In this document: positions 27,209-35,999 of the stretch, one piece after another
How positions within the stretch are numbered: the stretch's first letter is position 1
Layout: every line of letters starts with the position of its first letter
Assembly: GCA_021851875.1 (NCBI GenBank)
Contig: JAJZQI010000017.1
Location: 1 to 42,028, forward strand
From: Pseudomonadota bacterium
Lineage (GTDB): Bacteria; Pseudomonadota; Gammaproteobacteria; Burkholderiales; JAJZQI01
Length of the DNA: 42,028 nt
Reading direction: 5' to 3'
Notes under the pieces: model-generated
The model's input: only the letters and a program-made list of their open reading frames with translations
Database searches by the model: none
Told to the model about the DNA's origin: nothing
Program-made: the position numbers and the translations under genes

Positions 27209-27573
27209 CGGATAGCGCAATCGCCAGGCCCGCGGTCAGGATTCTGCTGGGGTCGGCCAGTTCCATCGGGCCCGGCAAGGCGCGCCTGCTGGAAGCCGTG
27301 AGCCGGTGCGGCTCCATCTCGGCGGCGGCACGGGAAATGGGCATGTCTTATCGCCGCGCCTGGCTATTGATCGATTCGATGAACAAAGCGTGTACCCGCA
27401 CCCTGGTGGAGACGGCCGCCGGCGGTCAGCGGGGCGGCGGGGCGCGTCTGACGGCTTTCGGCTCAGAGGTGCTGCAGCGCTATCGTAAAATGGAAGAGCG
27501 TGCGGCCGAATGCCTGCGGCAGGACTTGTCCGAGTTTGCCAAATTTCTCCAGCAAGCCGAAACAAGCGAATAA
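27202..27573 (+). CDS. ModE-like winged-helix regulator lacking the molybdate-binding domain
   Basis: A protein of 123 residues; the start is ATG 27202 or GTG 27205, overlapping moaE. AISRCGSISAAAREMGMSYRRAWLLIDSMN-type sequence (here EAVSRCGSISAAAREMG) is the ModE N-terminal helix-turn-helix, and GGGARLTAFGSEVLQRY the wing and following helix. Full ModE is about 260 residues with two C-terminal Mop/TOBE domains for molybdate; this protein stops after the dimerisation helix. Single-domain versions are common in proteobacteria. It probably binds the palindrome ahead of mobB, but how it would sense molybdate is not evident. Confidence 0.85.
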   Translation: MVTDSAIARPAVRILLGSASSIGPGKARLLEAVSRCGSISAAAREMGMSYRRAWLLIDSMNKACTRTLVETAAGGQRGGGARLTAFGSEVLQRYRKMEERAAECLRQDLSEFAKFLQQAETSE

Positions 27574-27635
27574 TTTATGCGCTTGTCGCGTCTTGGCCTA
27601 TCTTAATAAAACATCACGAGAACAAAGGAATAATC

Positions 27636-28109
27636 ATGCTGAGCAAATTTTTTCAACGCGCAGTCGTCGTGCTTGCGCTGATCTGGTGCATTCCCGCTTT
27701 TGCCGCCGGTTCGCACATGGTTGTCAAGGCAGTGAAAGGCAGCTTTCAGGACGTGCGCGACTCGCTTGTTTTTGCCATCAACGGACAGGGTCTGGTAGTC
27801 AATGCCGTATCGCACGTGGGCGAGATGCTTGAGCGTACCGGCAAGGATCTTGGATTTGCCAACAAGGTGTACGAGCATGCCGAAGGACTGGAATTTTGCA
27901 GCGCGGTGCTGTCGCGCAAGATGATGGAAGCCGATCCGGACAACATCGTATTCTGTCCCTATACCATCTACATCTATGAACGTCCCGATCAGCCCGGCAC
28001 CGTCTACCTGGCATACCGTCGTCCGCTGGCCGACCAGGGCAAGCAGACGCCGGTGCTGCAGGAAGTGGAAAAGCTCTACCAGACCATTATTGCCGAGGCG
28101 GCGCAGTAA
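27636..28109 (+). CDS. Secreted DUF302-family protein
   Basis: A protein of 157 residues. ATG at 27636 has AAAGGA seven bases ahead. The signal peptide is MLSKFFQRAVVVLALIWCIPAFA-A. The mature part has the DUF302 pattern: SFQDVRDSLVFAINGQGLVVNAVSHVGEML, then LEFCSAVLSRKMMEADPDNIVFCPYTIYIYE, then a short tail. Two Cys (in EFCSA and VFCPY) could form a disulfide or bind a ligand in the periplasm. DUF302 function is not established. It stands alone between the molybdopterin operon and the next small gene. Confidence 0.82.
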   Translation: MLSKFFQRAVVVLALIWCIPAFAAGSHMVVKAVKGSFQDVRDSLVFAINGQGLVVNAVSHVGEMLERTGKDLGFANKVYEHAEGLEFCSAVLSRKMMEADPDNIVFCPYTIYIYERPDQPGTVYLAYRRPLADQGKQTPVLQEVEKLYQTIIAEAAQ

Positions 28110-28141
28110 CACACTGTTACAAACGAATGCCCTTGTCTTAA

Positions 28142-28169
28142 TTGTCTGTCATGATGGATCGGATATACT
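28142..28169 (+). promoter_or_regulatory. Probable sigma-70 promoter of the small secreted protein gene
   Basis: TTGTCT (28142-28147) and TATACT (28164-28169) are 16 bases apart, about 60 bases before the ATG at 28230. A short inverted repeat, agttt-gtacc-aaact, follows in the leader. Confidence 0.5.
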
Positions 28170-28229
28170 GGGCGCAGTTTGTACCAAACTTGATGAACAG
28201 ACTTTCACACAACAGGGATGGATTGAAAC

Positions 28230-28568
28230 ATGAAACGTTATGCACTGCTGCTGACCATGCTGGCTTCCACCGCCGCTATGGCTGATATGAGCGCCGCTCA
28301 ACAGACTGCATCCACCGCGGTGCAGAATTATCAAAGCCTGCCGCCGGCTGCGCAGGACGCAATGAAGGCCCAGGCTAAATCCGAAGCCCAGCAATACCAG
28401 CAGAATTGGCAGCAAATGACGCCGGAGCAGCAAGCTGCCCAGAAAGAGCAGATGAAGTCTGAAGCCCAGAGCAAAGCCACCGCAGCCGGCTTCAGTCGTC
28501 CAAACATGACCGGTGGCGGCATGACGATGCAAGGTGGTATGGGCGGCGGCATGCATCGCCGCCGCTAA
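28230..28568 (+). CDS. Small secreted Gln-rich protein with Met/Gly-rich tail
   Basis: A protein of 112 residues and unknown family. Signal peptide MKRYALLLTMLASTAAMA. The mature chain is rich in Ala, Gln and Lys and should be helical (DAMKAQAKSEAQQYQQNWQQMTPEQQAAQKEQMKSEAQSK). MTPEQQAA resembles the LTxxQ motif of Spy-like proteins. The tail MTGGGMTMQGGMGGGMHRRR is Met/Gly-rich and ends in His and Arg. It has its own likely promoter and a strong terminator, so it is probably a separately expressed, possibly abundant periplasmic protein. The composition echoes the larger Met/Gly protein at 139. Confidence 0.75.
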   Translation: MKRYALLLTMLASTAAMADMSAAQQTASTAVQNYQSLPPAAQDAMKAQAKSEAQQYQQNWQQMTPEQQAAQKEQMKSEAQSKATAAGFSRPNMTGGGMTMQGGMGGGMHRRR

Positions 28569-28600
28569 GCGTTTCCGCTAGTTCTGCGGACCGTTCGCCA

Positions 28601-28638
28601 GGCCCACTCAACCCGTAGTTGAGTGGGCCTTCGTTTTT
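28601..28638 (+). terminator. Rho-independent terminator
   Basis: A perfect 12-bp stem (28601-28612 with 28618-28629), a 5-base loop and then ttcgttttt. It sits 33 bases after the small secreted gene and before crcB. Confidence 0.9.
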
Positions 28639-28729
28639 CCCCATTCAACCGACCTGCCTGAGCACGGCAACAATCGCCGCAATTTGCAAGATCAAGTACA
28701 ATTCATTGCATGAACAGGACTTGTACACC

Positions 28730-29113
28730 ATGAATCCGCCGGCGCTGCTGGCAATCGGCATTGGCGCGGCCATAGGCGCCTGGTTGCGTTGGGGACTGGG
28801 GCTCTGGCTCAATCCGGTGCTGGCCTTCCTTCCTGCCGGTACCCTGGCAGCCAACTGGCTGGGGGGATACGTGATGGGGCTGGCCGTAGCGGTTTTTGGT
28901 GCGCACCCGGGGATATCGCCTGAAGTCCGTTTGTTTGCCACCACAGGTTTTCTGGGCGGGCTGACCACCTTTTCCACCTTCTCGGCCGAGGCCGTGACAT
29001 TCGTGCAACGCCAACAGTGGGGCGACCTGCTGCTTTACCTTTGCTTGCATGTATGCGGCTCGCTGGTTTTGACTATGCTGGGTTTGTACACCGTTAAATG
29101 GATGAGGCTGTAA
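28730..29113 (+). CDS. crcB: Fluoride ion channel CrcB (Fluc)
   Basis: A protein of 127 residues with four transmembrane helices. GAAIGAWLRW, GTLAANWLGGYVMG and the polar-track signature TTGFLGGLTTFSTFSAE are diagnostic. Dual-topology dimers export fluoride across the inner membrane. The upstream 90 bases do not show a recognisable fluoride riboswitch. The DUF190 gene starts 2 bases after its stop. Confidence 0.93.
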   Translation: MNPPALLAIGIGAAIGAWLRWGLGLWLNPVLAFLPAGTLAANWLGGYVMGLAVAVFGAHPGISPEVRLFATTGFLGGLTTFSTFSAEAVTFVQRQQWGDLLLYLCLHVCGSLVLTMLGLYTVKWMRL

Positions 29114-29115
29114 CT

Positions 29116-29442
29116 ATGTCCGCTACTGTTGTGCTCAAGATCGTTGTGCTCGAGTCGCGCAAACACCAGGGGATGCCGCTTTACGAATGGATTTTGCGCC
29201 AATTGCAGGGCATAGGCGTGGCGGGGGCGACGGTGTTTCGCGGCATGGCCGGTTTCGGTCGGCATGGACGTATTCACGCAGATCACTTCTTCGAATTGGC
29301 AGGTGAACTGCCTTTGCAAATCGAGTCCTGGCTGACTGCCGAGCAGGCCGACCAATTTCTGCAGCTGCTTGCCCAGCATCAGCTCAATCTGCCCTATTTC
29401 CGCCAGGCAGGGCAATACGGGGTAAGCGGCGAGACAGCGTGA
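29116..29442 (+). CDS. DUF190-family protein
   Basis: A protein of 108 residues; ATG at 29116 follows the crcB end directly. KIVVLESRKHQGMPLYEWILRQLQGIGVAGATVFRGMAGFGRHGRIH is the DUF190 core (PII-like fold), followed by ELPLQIESWLTAEQADQFLQLL. Members are often found beside crcB, so a regulatory role in fluoride export is suggested but not proven. Its stop overlaps the next start (GTGA). Confidence 0.88.
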   Translation: MSATVVLKIVVLESRKHQGMPLYEWILRQLQGIGVAGATVFRGMAGFGRHGRIHADHFFELAGELPLQIESWLTAEQADQFLQLLAQHQLNLPYFRQAGQYGVSGETA

Positions 29443-30191
29443 ATCTGCTTGACCAGTTTTTCCTGCTGATCGCATCCTTTCTGGCTAACTGGTTCTCGGC
29501 CTTGTCCGGTGGCGGAGCCGGGCTCATCCAGTTTCCCCTGCTGATATTTCTGGGGCTGCCTTTCGGTGTGGCGCTGGCTACGCACAAAGTGGCGAGTGTG
29601 GCGCTGGGAGTGGGGGCGACCTTGCGTCACATGCGCGAATCGCATCTGGAGCGGCGTCTGGCAGCCGCCATTCTTCTGGCCGGTGTGCCCGGCGTTGTTC
29701 TGGGCTCCAGCTTTATTCTGCAGGTTCCGCCCCGCCTGGCGCAAACCGTTTTGGGCCTGCTCACCATCGGTCTGGGACTTTATTCGATTTTCAAGCCCGG
29801 TCTGGGGCAGCAATTTACTCCAAAGAATCAGTCGGGTGGCGCGTGGCTCCCGGGTGTGGCAGGCATTTTTTTCATCGGCGTACTGAATGGTTCCATCGCT
29901 TCCGGGACCGGTTTGTTTCTCACCCTCTGGCTGATTCATTATTTTGGTCTTGATTACAAACGGGCTGTTGCTTATACCCTGGTTCTCGTCGGACTGGTCT
30001 GGAATGGGGCCGGTGCGATCGTGCTGGGGGTGCTGGGGACAGTCGCCTGGTCGTGGATGCCGGCACTGCTGCTGGGGTCCGTTTTGGGCGGGTATATTGG
30101 CTCGCATTGGGCTATTACGCGCGGAAATAAACTGATCAAGCGATCTTTTGAGCTGCTTACTTTGCTGGTGGGGATAAAGCTGTTGTTCTGA
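29439..30191 (+). CDS. TSUP-family (TauE/SafE) membrane transporter
   Basis: A protein of 250 residues with a GTG start overlapping the DUF190 stop. About eight hydrophobic helices in two related halves. FLANWFSALSGGGAGLIQFPLLIFLGLPFGVALATHKVASV and FFIGVLNGSIASGTGLFLTLWLI are the paired TSUP motifs. Family members export sulfite, sulfoacetate or other small anions; the substrate cannot be told. The overlap places it in the crcB operon. Confidence 0.88.
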   Translation: MNLLDQFFLLIASFLANWFSALSGGGAGLIQFPLLIFLGLPFGVALATHKVASVALGVGATLRHMRESHLERRLAAAILLAGVPGVVLGSSFILQVPPRLAQTVLGLLTIGLGLYSIFKPGLGQQFTPKNQSGGAWLPGVAGIFFIGVLNGSIASGTGLFLTLWLIHYFGLDYKRAVAYTLVLVGLVWNGAGAIVLGVLGTVAWSWMPALLLGSVLGGYIGSHWAITRGNKLIKRSFELLTLLVGIKLLF

Positions 30192-30224
30192 AATGGTATT
30201 TTAAGTGGGGGGGACTGCATATTC

Positions 30225-30277
30225 TTGACAGGAGCAGATTAACTGCTATCAATAAAGATATCGATAAGAGTCATAAA
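30225..30277 (+). promoter_or_regulatory. Possible FNR-type site and promoter ahead of fdnG
   Basis: TTAAC-TGCT-ATCAA (30239-30252) matches TTGAT-N4-ATCAA at 8 of 10 positions with correct spacing. A CATAAA (30272-30277) could be a -10; a start near 30287 would put the site centre at -41.5, the usual class II position. An alternative is TTGACA (30225-30230) with ATCAAT 17 bases on, overlapping the site. Confidence 0.35.
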
Positions 30278-30312
30278 GGCCGCAGCATTTATCTTTCACC
30301 GTGGAGGGAATT

Positions 30313-33300
30313 ATGCAAGTCACCAGACGGCAGTTCTTCAAGATCTGCGCCGCCGGGCTAGGCAGCTCCAGCCTGGTCATGATGGGCTTTTCGCCCACCG
30401 AGGCACTCGCAGAAGTGCGGCAATACAAGCTGTCGCGCACCACTGAAACCCGCAACACCTGTCCCTATTGCTCGGTCGGTTGTGGCATCCTGATGTATGG
30501 TCTGGGTGACAAGGCCAAAAATGTCCAAGCCGAAATCATCCATATCGAAGGCGATCCGGATCACCCGGTCAATCGCGGCACGCTGTGTCCCAAGGGCGCC
30601 GGTCTGCTGGATTTTGTCCACAGTCCCAATCGCCTGCGTTACCCGGAGTATCGCGCGGCCGGTTCCAATGAATGGAAGCGTATTTCCTGGGATGAGGCAT
30701 TTACCCGAATTGCGCGTCTGGTAAAAGACGATCGCGACAAGAATTTCATTGCCAAGAATGCCGACGGTGCAACCGTGAATCGCTGGTTGAGCACCGGTTT
30801 CCTGGCCGCTTCTGCATCCAGCAATGAATCAGGTTATCTGACCCACAAGGTTGTGCGCAGTCTGGGTATACTCGGTTTCGACAATCAGGCGCGTGTTTGA
30901 CACGGACCTACGGTGGCAGGTCTTGCCCCTACGTTCGGTCGCGGTGCCATGACCAATCATTGGGTCGATATCAAAAATGCGGATCTGATTCTGATCATGG
31001 GCGGCAATGCCGCAGAGGCGCACCCGTGCGGTTTTAAATGGGTGACGGAAGCCAAGGCGCAGCGCAAAGCCAGGCTGGTGGTGGTTGATCCGCGCTTTAC
31101 CCGTTCTGCCTCGGTGGCGGATTATTACGCGCCGATCCGGGCTGGCAGCGACATCGCCTTTCTCGGCGGGGTGATCAACTATCTGCTGACCCACGACAAA
31201 ATCCAGCACGAGTACGTCAAGGCGTATACCGATGCGACATTCGTTGTACGCGAGGACTACACGTTCGAAAACGGCATGTTCTCCGGCTACAACGAGGCCA
31301 AACGCTCATACGACAAAGCGACCTGGATGTACGAACTGGATAAGGACGGCTATGCCATTTCCGATCCGGCGCTGCAGAATCCGCGTTGTGTCTTCAATCT
31401 GATGAAGCGGCATTACGCACGTTACACACCGGAGGTCGTTAGCAACATTACCGGTACGCCCAGGGACCAATTCCTCAAGGTCTGTGAAACCATTGCCACC
31501 TGTTCAGCGCCCAACAAGGTCATGACCATCATGTATGCCCTGGGATGGACACAGCATTCTGTCGGTTCGCAAATCATCCGTACGGGCGCCATGCTGCAGC
31601 TGCTGCTGGGCAATATTGGTATGGCTGGGGGCGGCATGAACGCCTTGCGCGGCCACTCCAATATCCAGGGGTTGACCGATCTGGGCTTGCTGTCGAATCT
31701 GCTGCCGGGCTACATGACTCTGCCAGGTGAGAAAGAGACCGATTTCCAGACGTATCTCGACAAACGGGCGCTCAAGCCTTTGCGTCCGGGGCAGATGAGC
31801 TACTGGCAGAACTATCCCAAGTTCCATGTCAGTCTGATGAAAGCCTGGTTCGGCGATGCGGCCACCAGGGAAAACAATTTCTGTTTCGACTGGTTGCCCA
31901 AGCTCGACAAGGTACACGATGTCCTGCAGGTATTCGAGGACATGAATCAGGGCAAGATGAATGGTTACTTCTGTCAGGGTTTCAACCCGCTGGCTTCGTT
32001 CCCCAACAAAGCCAAAGTGGGCGGTGCGCTGGCCAAGCTGAAGTATCTGGTCATCATTGATCCGCTGGTGACCGAAACCTCGACCTTCTGGGAGAATCAC
32101 GGTGAATTCAATGATGTCGATCCAGCAAAGATTCAGACCGAGGTATTCCGCCTGCCTTCCACCTGTTTTGCCGAGGAAGACGGTTCGTTGGTGAACAGCG
32201 GCCGCTGGCTGCAGTGGCACTACAAGGGGGCTGAGCCTCCGGGCGAGGCCAGGGGCGACAATGAAATCATGGCCGGCCTCTTCACCAAGCTGAAGGAGTT
32301 GTACAAGAAAGAGGGCGGGGCTTTCCCCGACCCGATTCTCAATCTGACATGGGGCTACAAGATCCCTCATGCTCCTGCGGCGGAGGAATTGGCTCGGGAA
32401 TTCAACGGCAAGGCGCTGGCTGATTTGACCGATGCGAAGGATCCGGCCAAGGTGCTGGTCAAGGCCGGCGAGCAGTTGGCGAGTTTTGCCCAGTTGCGTG
32501 ACGATGGTTCGACCGCATGCGGTTGCTGGATTTTCTCAGGCTCCTGGACCGACAAGGGCAACCAGATGGCGCGGCGTGACAGTTCCGATCCGAGTGGTTT
32601 GGGCAATACCCTCAATTGGGCCTGGGCATGGCCGGTTAACCGGCGGGTGCTGTACAACCGCGCATCGCTTGATCCCGCGGGCAAACCGTGGGATCCGCAG
32701 CGCAAGCTGATCGGCTGGGACGGCGCGAAGTGGGGCGGTACCGACGTGCCCGACTTCAAGCCGGATGTGCCGCCGGGCGATCCGATGAATCCGTTCATTA
32801 TGAATCCGGAAGGCGTGGCGCGGCTGTTTGCCATCGACAAGATGGCGGAAGGCCCGTTCCCCGAGCACTACGAGCCATTCGAGACGCCGATCGACACCAA
32901 CCCGATGCACCCGGGTGTCATCAGCAATCCGGCTGCGCGTGTGTTCAAAGGCGATATGGAAGCATTCGGCAAGGCCAAGGAGTTTCCCTATGTGGCAACG
33001 ACTTACCGCCTGACCGAACACTTTCACTATTGGACCAAGCATGCCCGTATCAATGCGGTGCTGCAGCCGGAACAGTTCATCGAAATCGGTGAGGAATTGG
33101 CGCAGGCCAAGGGTATCAAGGCGGGCGACAAGGTCAAGGTCCGTTCCAACCGTGGGTATATCAAGGCGGTTGCCGTGGTCACCAAGCGTATCCGCGCGCT
33201 GGAAGTGGCTGGCAAGAAGGTACATACCGTCGGCGTACCGATTCACTGGGGCTTCCAGGGGCTGGCCAAAAACGGTTTCCTGACCAATACCCTGACGCCG

Positions 33301-33369
33301 GTCGTGGGCGATGCCAACACTCAGACACCCGAGTTCAAGGCATTTCTCGTCGACATCGAGAAAGTGTAA
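30313..33369 (+). CDS. fdnG: Formate dehydrogenase-N alpha subunit, selenocysteine-containing (TGA at 30898-30900 read through)
   Basis: A protein of 1018 residues when the in-frame TGA is read as selenocysteine 196. ATG at 30313 follows GGAGGG. The twin-arginine signal is RRQFFK. C50, C53, C57 and C92 bind a [4Fe-4S] cluster. The active-site context NQARV-Sec-HGPTVAGLAPTFGRGAMTNHW and residue number match E. coli FdnG, and similarity runs to the end (GDANTQTPEFKAFLVDIEKV). The enzyme oxidises formate in the periplasm with a bis-MGD molybdenum (or tungsten) centre ligated by Sec. Without readthrough the product would be a 195-residue fragment. fdnH follows after 12 bases. It could equally be called FdoG. 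Confidence 0.96.
30898..30940 (+). promoter_or_regulatory. Bacterial SECIS element within fdnG
   Basis: Directly after the TGA: GG (30912-30913), a bulged U (30914), stem GGCA/TGCC (30915-30918 with 30924-30927), loop GGTCT (30919-30923), then CC (30928-30929). The bulged U and the GU in the apical loop are the bases read by SelB in E. coli fdhF and fdnG, and the UGA-to-bulge distance (U at +14) is the same as in E. coli fdhF. Confidence 0.92.
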
Positions 33370-33381
33370 GGAGAGCGCGCC

Positions 33382-34254
33382 ATGTCAATGCAATCATTGG
33401 ATATTCAACGCCGCTCTGCGACGACAACACCTTCTCCCGATGCACGGCAGACGCTGGAAGTGGCCAAACTGATCGATGTCTCCAAGTGCATCGGCTGCAA
33501 GGCCTGCCAGTCGGCCTGCATGGAGTGGAACGACCTGCGTGATGAAGTGGGCAGCAACGCCGGCATTTACGACAACCCGCGCGATCTGTCCGACCAGTCG
33601 TGGACAGTGATGCGTTTTTCCGAGGTGGAAGTTCAGCAGGGCAAGCTTGAATGGCTTATCCGCAAGGACGGCTGCATGCACTGCGCCGATCCCGGCTGCC
33701 TTAAAGCCTGTCCGTCGCCGGGCGCTATTGTGCAATACAGCAATGGCATCGTCGATTTCCATGAGGAAAACTGTATCGGTTGCGGTTATTGCATCACCGG
33801 TTGTCCTTTCAATGTCCCGCGCATTTCCCAGAAGGACAACAAGGCCTACAAGTGCACCCTGTGCTCGGACCGGGTCGCCGTGGGGCAGGAGCCGGCCTGT
33901 GTCAAAACCTGTCCGACTGGCGCCATCGTGTTCGGCAGCAAGGAGGACATGATCGATCACGCGCAGGAGCGTATTGCCGATCTCAAGGAACGCGGTTATG
34001 ACAATGCCGGACTGTATGATCCGCAAGGGGTGGGCGGTACGCACGTGATGTACGTGCTGCAGCATGCCGACCAACCTGAGCTGTACCATGGCTTGCCGAA
34101 AGATCCGCATATCAGCCCCATGGTCGGTTTGTGGAAGGGGATAGCCAAACCGCTGATGAGCTTTGGTCTGGGACTTGTGGCGCTGGCAGGGTTCTTCCAC
34201 TACATCAAGGTGGGTCCGAAGGAAGTGCCCGAGGACGAGGAAACCGAGAGCTAG
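33382..34254 (+). CDS. fdnH: Formate dehydrogenase-N beta (iron-sulfur) subunit
   Basis: A protein of 290 residues. Four [4Fe-4S] clusters are indicated by [52 protein letters not shown] and [26 protein letters not shown] single C-terminal helix ([32 protein letters not shown]) anchors it to the membrane. No signal peptide is present: it would be exported with FdnG by Tat. It carries electrons from the Mo site to the haem subunit. Confidence 0.96.
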   Translation: MSMQSLDIQRRSATTTPSPDARQTLEVAKLIDVSKCIGCKACQSACMEWNDLRDEVGSNAGIYDNPRDLSDQSWTVMRFSEVEVQQGKLEWLIRKDGCMHCADPGCLKACPSPGAIVQYSNGIVDFHEENCIGCGYCITGCPFNVPRISQKDNKAYKCTLCSDRVAVGQEPACVKTCPTGAIVFGSKEDMIDHAQERIADLKERGYDNAGLYDPQGVGGTHVMYVLQHADQPELYHGLPKDPHISPMVGLWKGIAKPLMSFGLGLVALAGFFHYIKVGPKEVPEDEETES

Positions 34255-34267
34255 CCCATGGCAAGTG

Positions 34268-34287
34268 CCGCCCTGTCTCGCGGGCGG
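34268..34287 (+). other. Hairpin in the fdnH-fdnI spacer
   Basis: ccgccc (34268-34273) pairs with gggcgg (34282-34287) around an 8-base loop. There is no T run, so it is more likely an mRNA stability or processing element than a terminator. Confidence 0.35.
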
Positions 34288-34323
34288 TTACTCACCGGCG
34301 TAAAGACGGCATAAGGAGTCAAT

Positions 34324-34959
34324 ATGAGTCACTCTGCAAAACTGGTCACTCGCTACACCGCGCCTGAGCGCGTCAACCACTGGTTTGTGACGATCACGTT
34401 TGTGATGCTGGCATTCAGTGGTCTGGCGTTATTTCACCCGGCGTTTTTCTTTCTCACCAATCTGTTCGGCGGCGGTCCGTGGACACGCATCCTGCACCCT
34501 TTCATCGGTGTGGTAATGTTCGTATCCTTCATGGCGTTCGCTCTGCGGATGTTGAAATACAACCACATTACGCCGGCAGATAAACAATGGCTGGCGCGTT
34601 TGCCTGATATCGTGCGCAATCACGATGACAACCTGCCGGAAATCGGCAAATACAACATCGGTCAGAAATATCTGTTCTGGACGCTGATCATCACGATTGT
34701 GTTGTTGCTGATTTCTGGCATCGTGATCTGGCAACCGTATTTCGCACCTAAATTCTCCATTGATATGGTGCGGCTCGCGGTTTTGGTTCATGCGTTTGCT
34801 GCATTTGTTGCCATTGCGTCGATCATGGTGCATGTTTCCGCTGCCATCTGGGTCAAGGGTTCGGTTCGCGCCATGACGCGCGGCACGGTTACAGCCGCCT
34901 GGGCGCGTCACCACCATGGACAATGGTATAAGGAAATTGCAAAAGGGAGCGGCAAATAG
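34324..34959 (+). CDS. fdnI: Formate dehydrogenase-N gamma subunit, cytochrome b556
   Basis: A protein of 211 residues with four transmembrane helices. RYTAPERVNHWFVTITFVMLAFSGLALFHP has the first haem-ligand His. LHPFIGVVMFVSFMAF and VLVHAFAAFVAIASIMVHVSAAIW supply the others, and GSVRAMTRGTVTAAWARHHHGQWY is the conserved cytoplasmic tail. It passes electrons to the quinone pool. AAGGAG lies six bases before the ATG. Confidence 0.95.
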   Translation: MSHSAKLVTRYTAPERVNHWFVTITFVMLAFSGLALFHPAFFFLTNLFGGGPWTRILHPFIGVVMFVSFMAFALRMLKYNHITPADKQWLARLPDIVRNHDDNLPEIGKYNIGQKYLFWTLIITIVLLLISGIVIWQPYFAPKFSIDMVRLAVLVHAFAAFVAIASIMVHVSAAIWVKGSVRAMTRGTVTAAWARHHHGQWYKEIAKGSGK

Positions 34960-35882
34960 TGACAGCCAGCATCATTCAGCCGGGTGAAATCCAGCCTGCC
35001 GGCGTTGAGGCACCGTTCATCCGCCTGCCGGAGCAGGCAATTTTCAGCCGTCGGTCCGAGCGCTTCAAGTTTCTGGCGCAGGGCCATGCCATGGCCGATT
35101 ACCTGAAATTCATGGCGCATATCGCCGCGGCGCAGCAGCAGGCGCTCGCAGCCATGCCTCAACCATCCTTGCCCGATGCCGGGCAGTTGAGCCTTTGCCG
35201 GCAACATGGCATGCCGCCGCTGACTGCGCAGTCCTGGCCGCGCGAGCGGGACTGGCAAGTGGCTCTGCGGCAGATCGTCGGCGAAGTCCAGCCTGATGCA
35301 CGTCAGGCCACGCGCAGCGCCATAGAACGGCTTGCCTCGGCCGACTCGAATTGGCTCGAAGCACAGGCCGGCCATCTGCTTGCCAGTCGTTATGACCAGT
35401 TGGATCTGGCTGCGGCGCCGTTCATCGGTGCGGCTCTGCAGGTGTATTGGGTGGCCATGGCTACGGCGCTCGGGTTGTCAGCATTCGGCCGCACTGACAA
35501 CCCGACTTTGTGTCCCGTCTGTGCCTCTGCCCCAGTCGCCAGCGTTGTTCGCATCGGCGGTGAAGAGCAGGGTTTGCGTTACCTGCATTGTTCCTTGTGT
35601 GAAGCGGAATGGCACATGGTGCGGGTCAAATGCAGCAGCTGCGAGTCCACCAAGGGCATCGCCTATTTCGCCGTAGAGGGCAGTTCGGGTGCCGTTAAGG
35701 CGGAAACATGCGATGAATGTCACAGCTACCTGAAGGTCATGTACATGGAGCGCGATCATCTTGTCGATCCTGTGGCCGATGATCTGGCGACCCTGGCGCT
35801 GGACATTCTGCTCGATGAAAAAGGTTACATGCGCAGCGGCCCCAACCTGCTGCTCATTCCGTCGGCCGATTCGCCAACCTGA
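34959..35882 (+). CDS. fdhE: Formate dehydrogenase accessory protein FdhE
   Basis: A protein of 307 residues with a GTG start overlapping the fdnI stop by 1 base. The C-terminal half (about 185-255) has four CxxC pairs, CPVC, CSLC, CSSC and CDEC, a rubredoxin-like iron-binding arrangement. FdhE is a cytoplasmic maturation factor that acts on FdnG/FdoG before Tat export. The N-terminal half is helical and less conserved. Confidence 0.94.
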   Translation: MTASIIQPGEIQPAGVEAPFIRLPEQAIFSRRSERFKFLAQGHAMADYLKFMAHIAAAQQQALAAMPQPSLPDAGQLSLCRQHGMPPLTAQSWPRERDWQVALRQIVGEVQPDARQATRSAIERLASADSNWLEAQAGHLLASRYDQLDLAAAPFIGAALQVYWVAMATALGLSAFGRTDNPTLCPVCASAPVASVVRIGGEEQGLRYLHCSLCEAEWHMVRVKCSSCESTKGIAYFAVEGSSGAVKAETCDECHSYLKVMYMERDHLVDPVADDLATLALDILLDEKGYMRSGPNLLLIPSADSPT

Positions 35883-35999
35883 AAAAACTGATTTTTGCTG
35901 CTAAAAATAATAAGTAACAATAATGAAAAAATAATGGAAGCCATCGCATAAAAAAGTAAGCCGGTTTTGCGTTAGCTTCGAATAAAGGATGGACTTGTC

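Noticed and set aside
28640-28729. Fluoride riboswitch ahead of crcB
   Set aside because: The conserved GGNGAUGG and pseudoknot elements are not seen.
30301-30900. fdnG as a truncated 199-residue gene followed by a separate 818-residue gene
   Set aside because: The TGA is in frame, at the known Sec position, with a SECIS hairpin, and selA, selB and tRNA-Sec are nearby; it is one gene.
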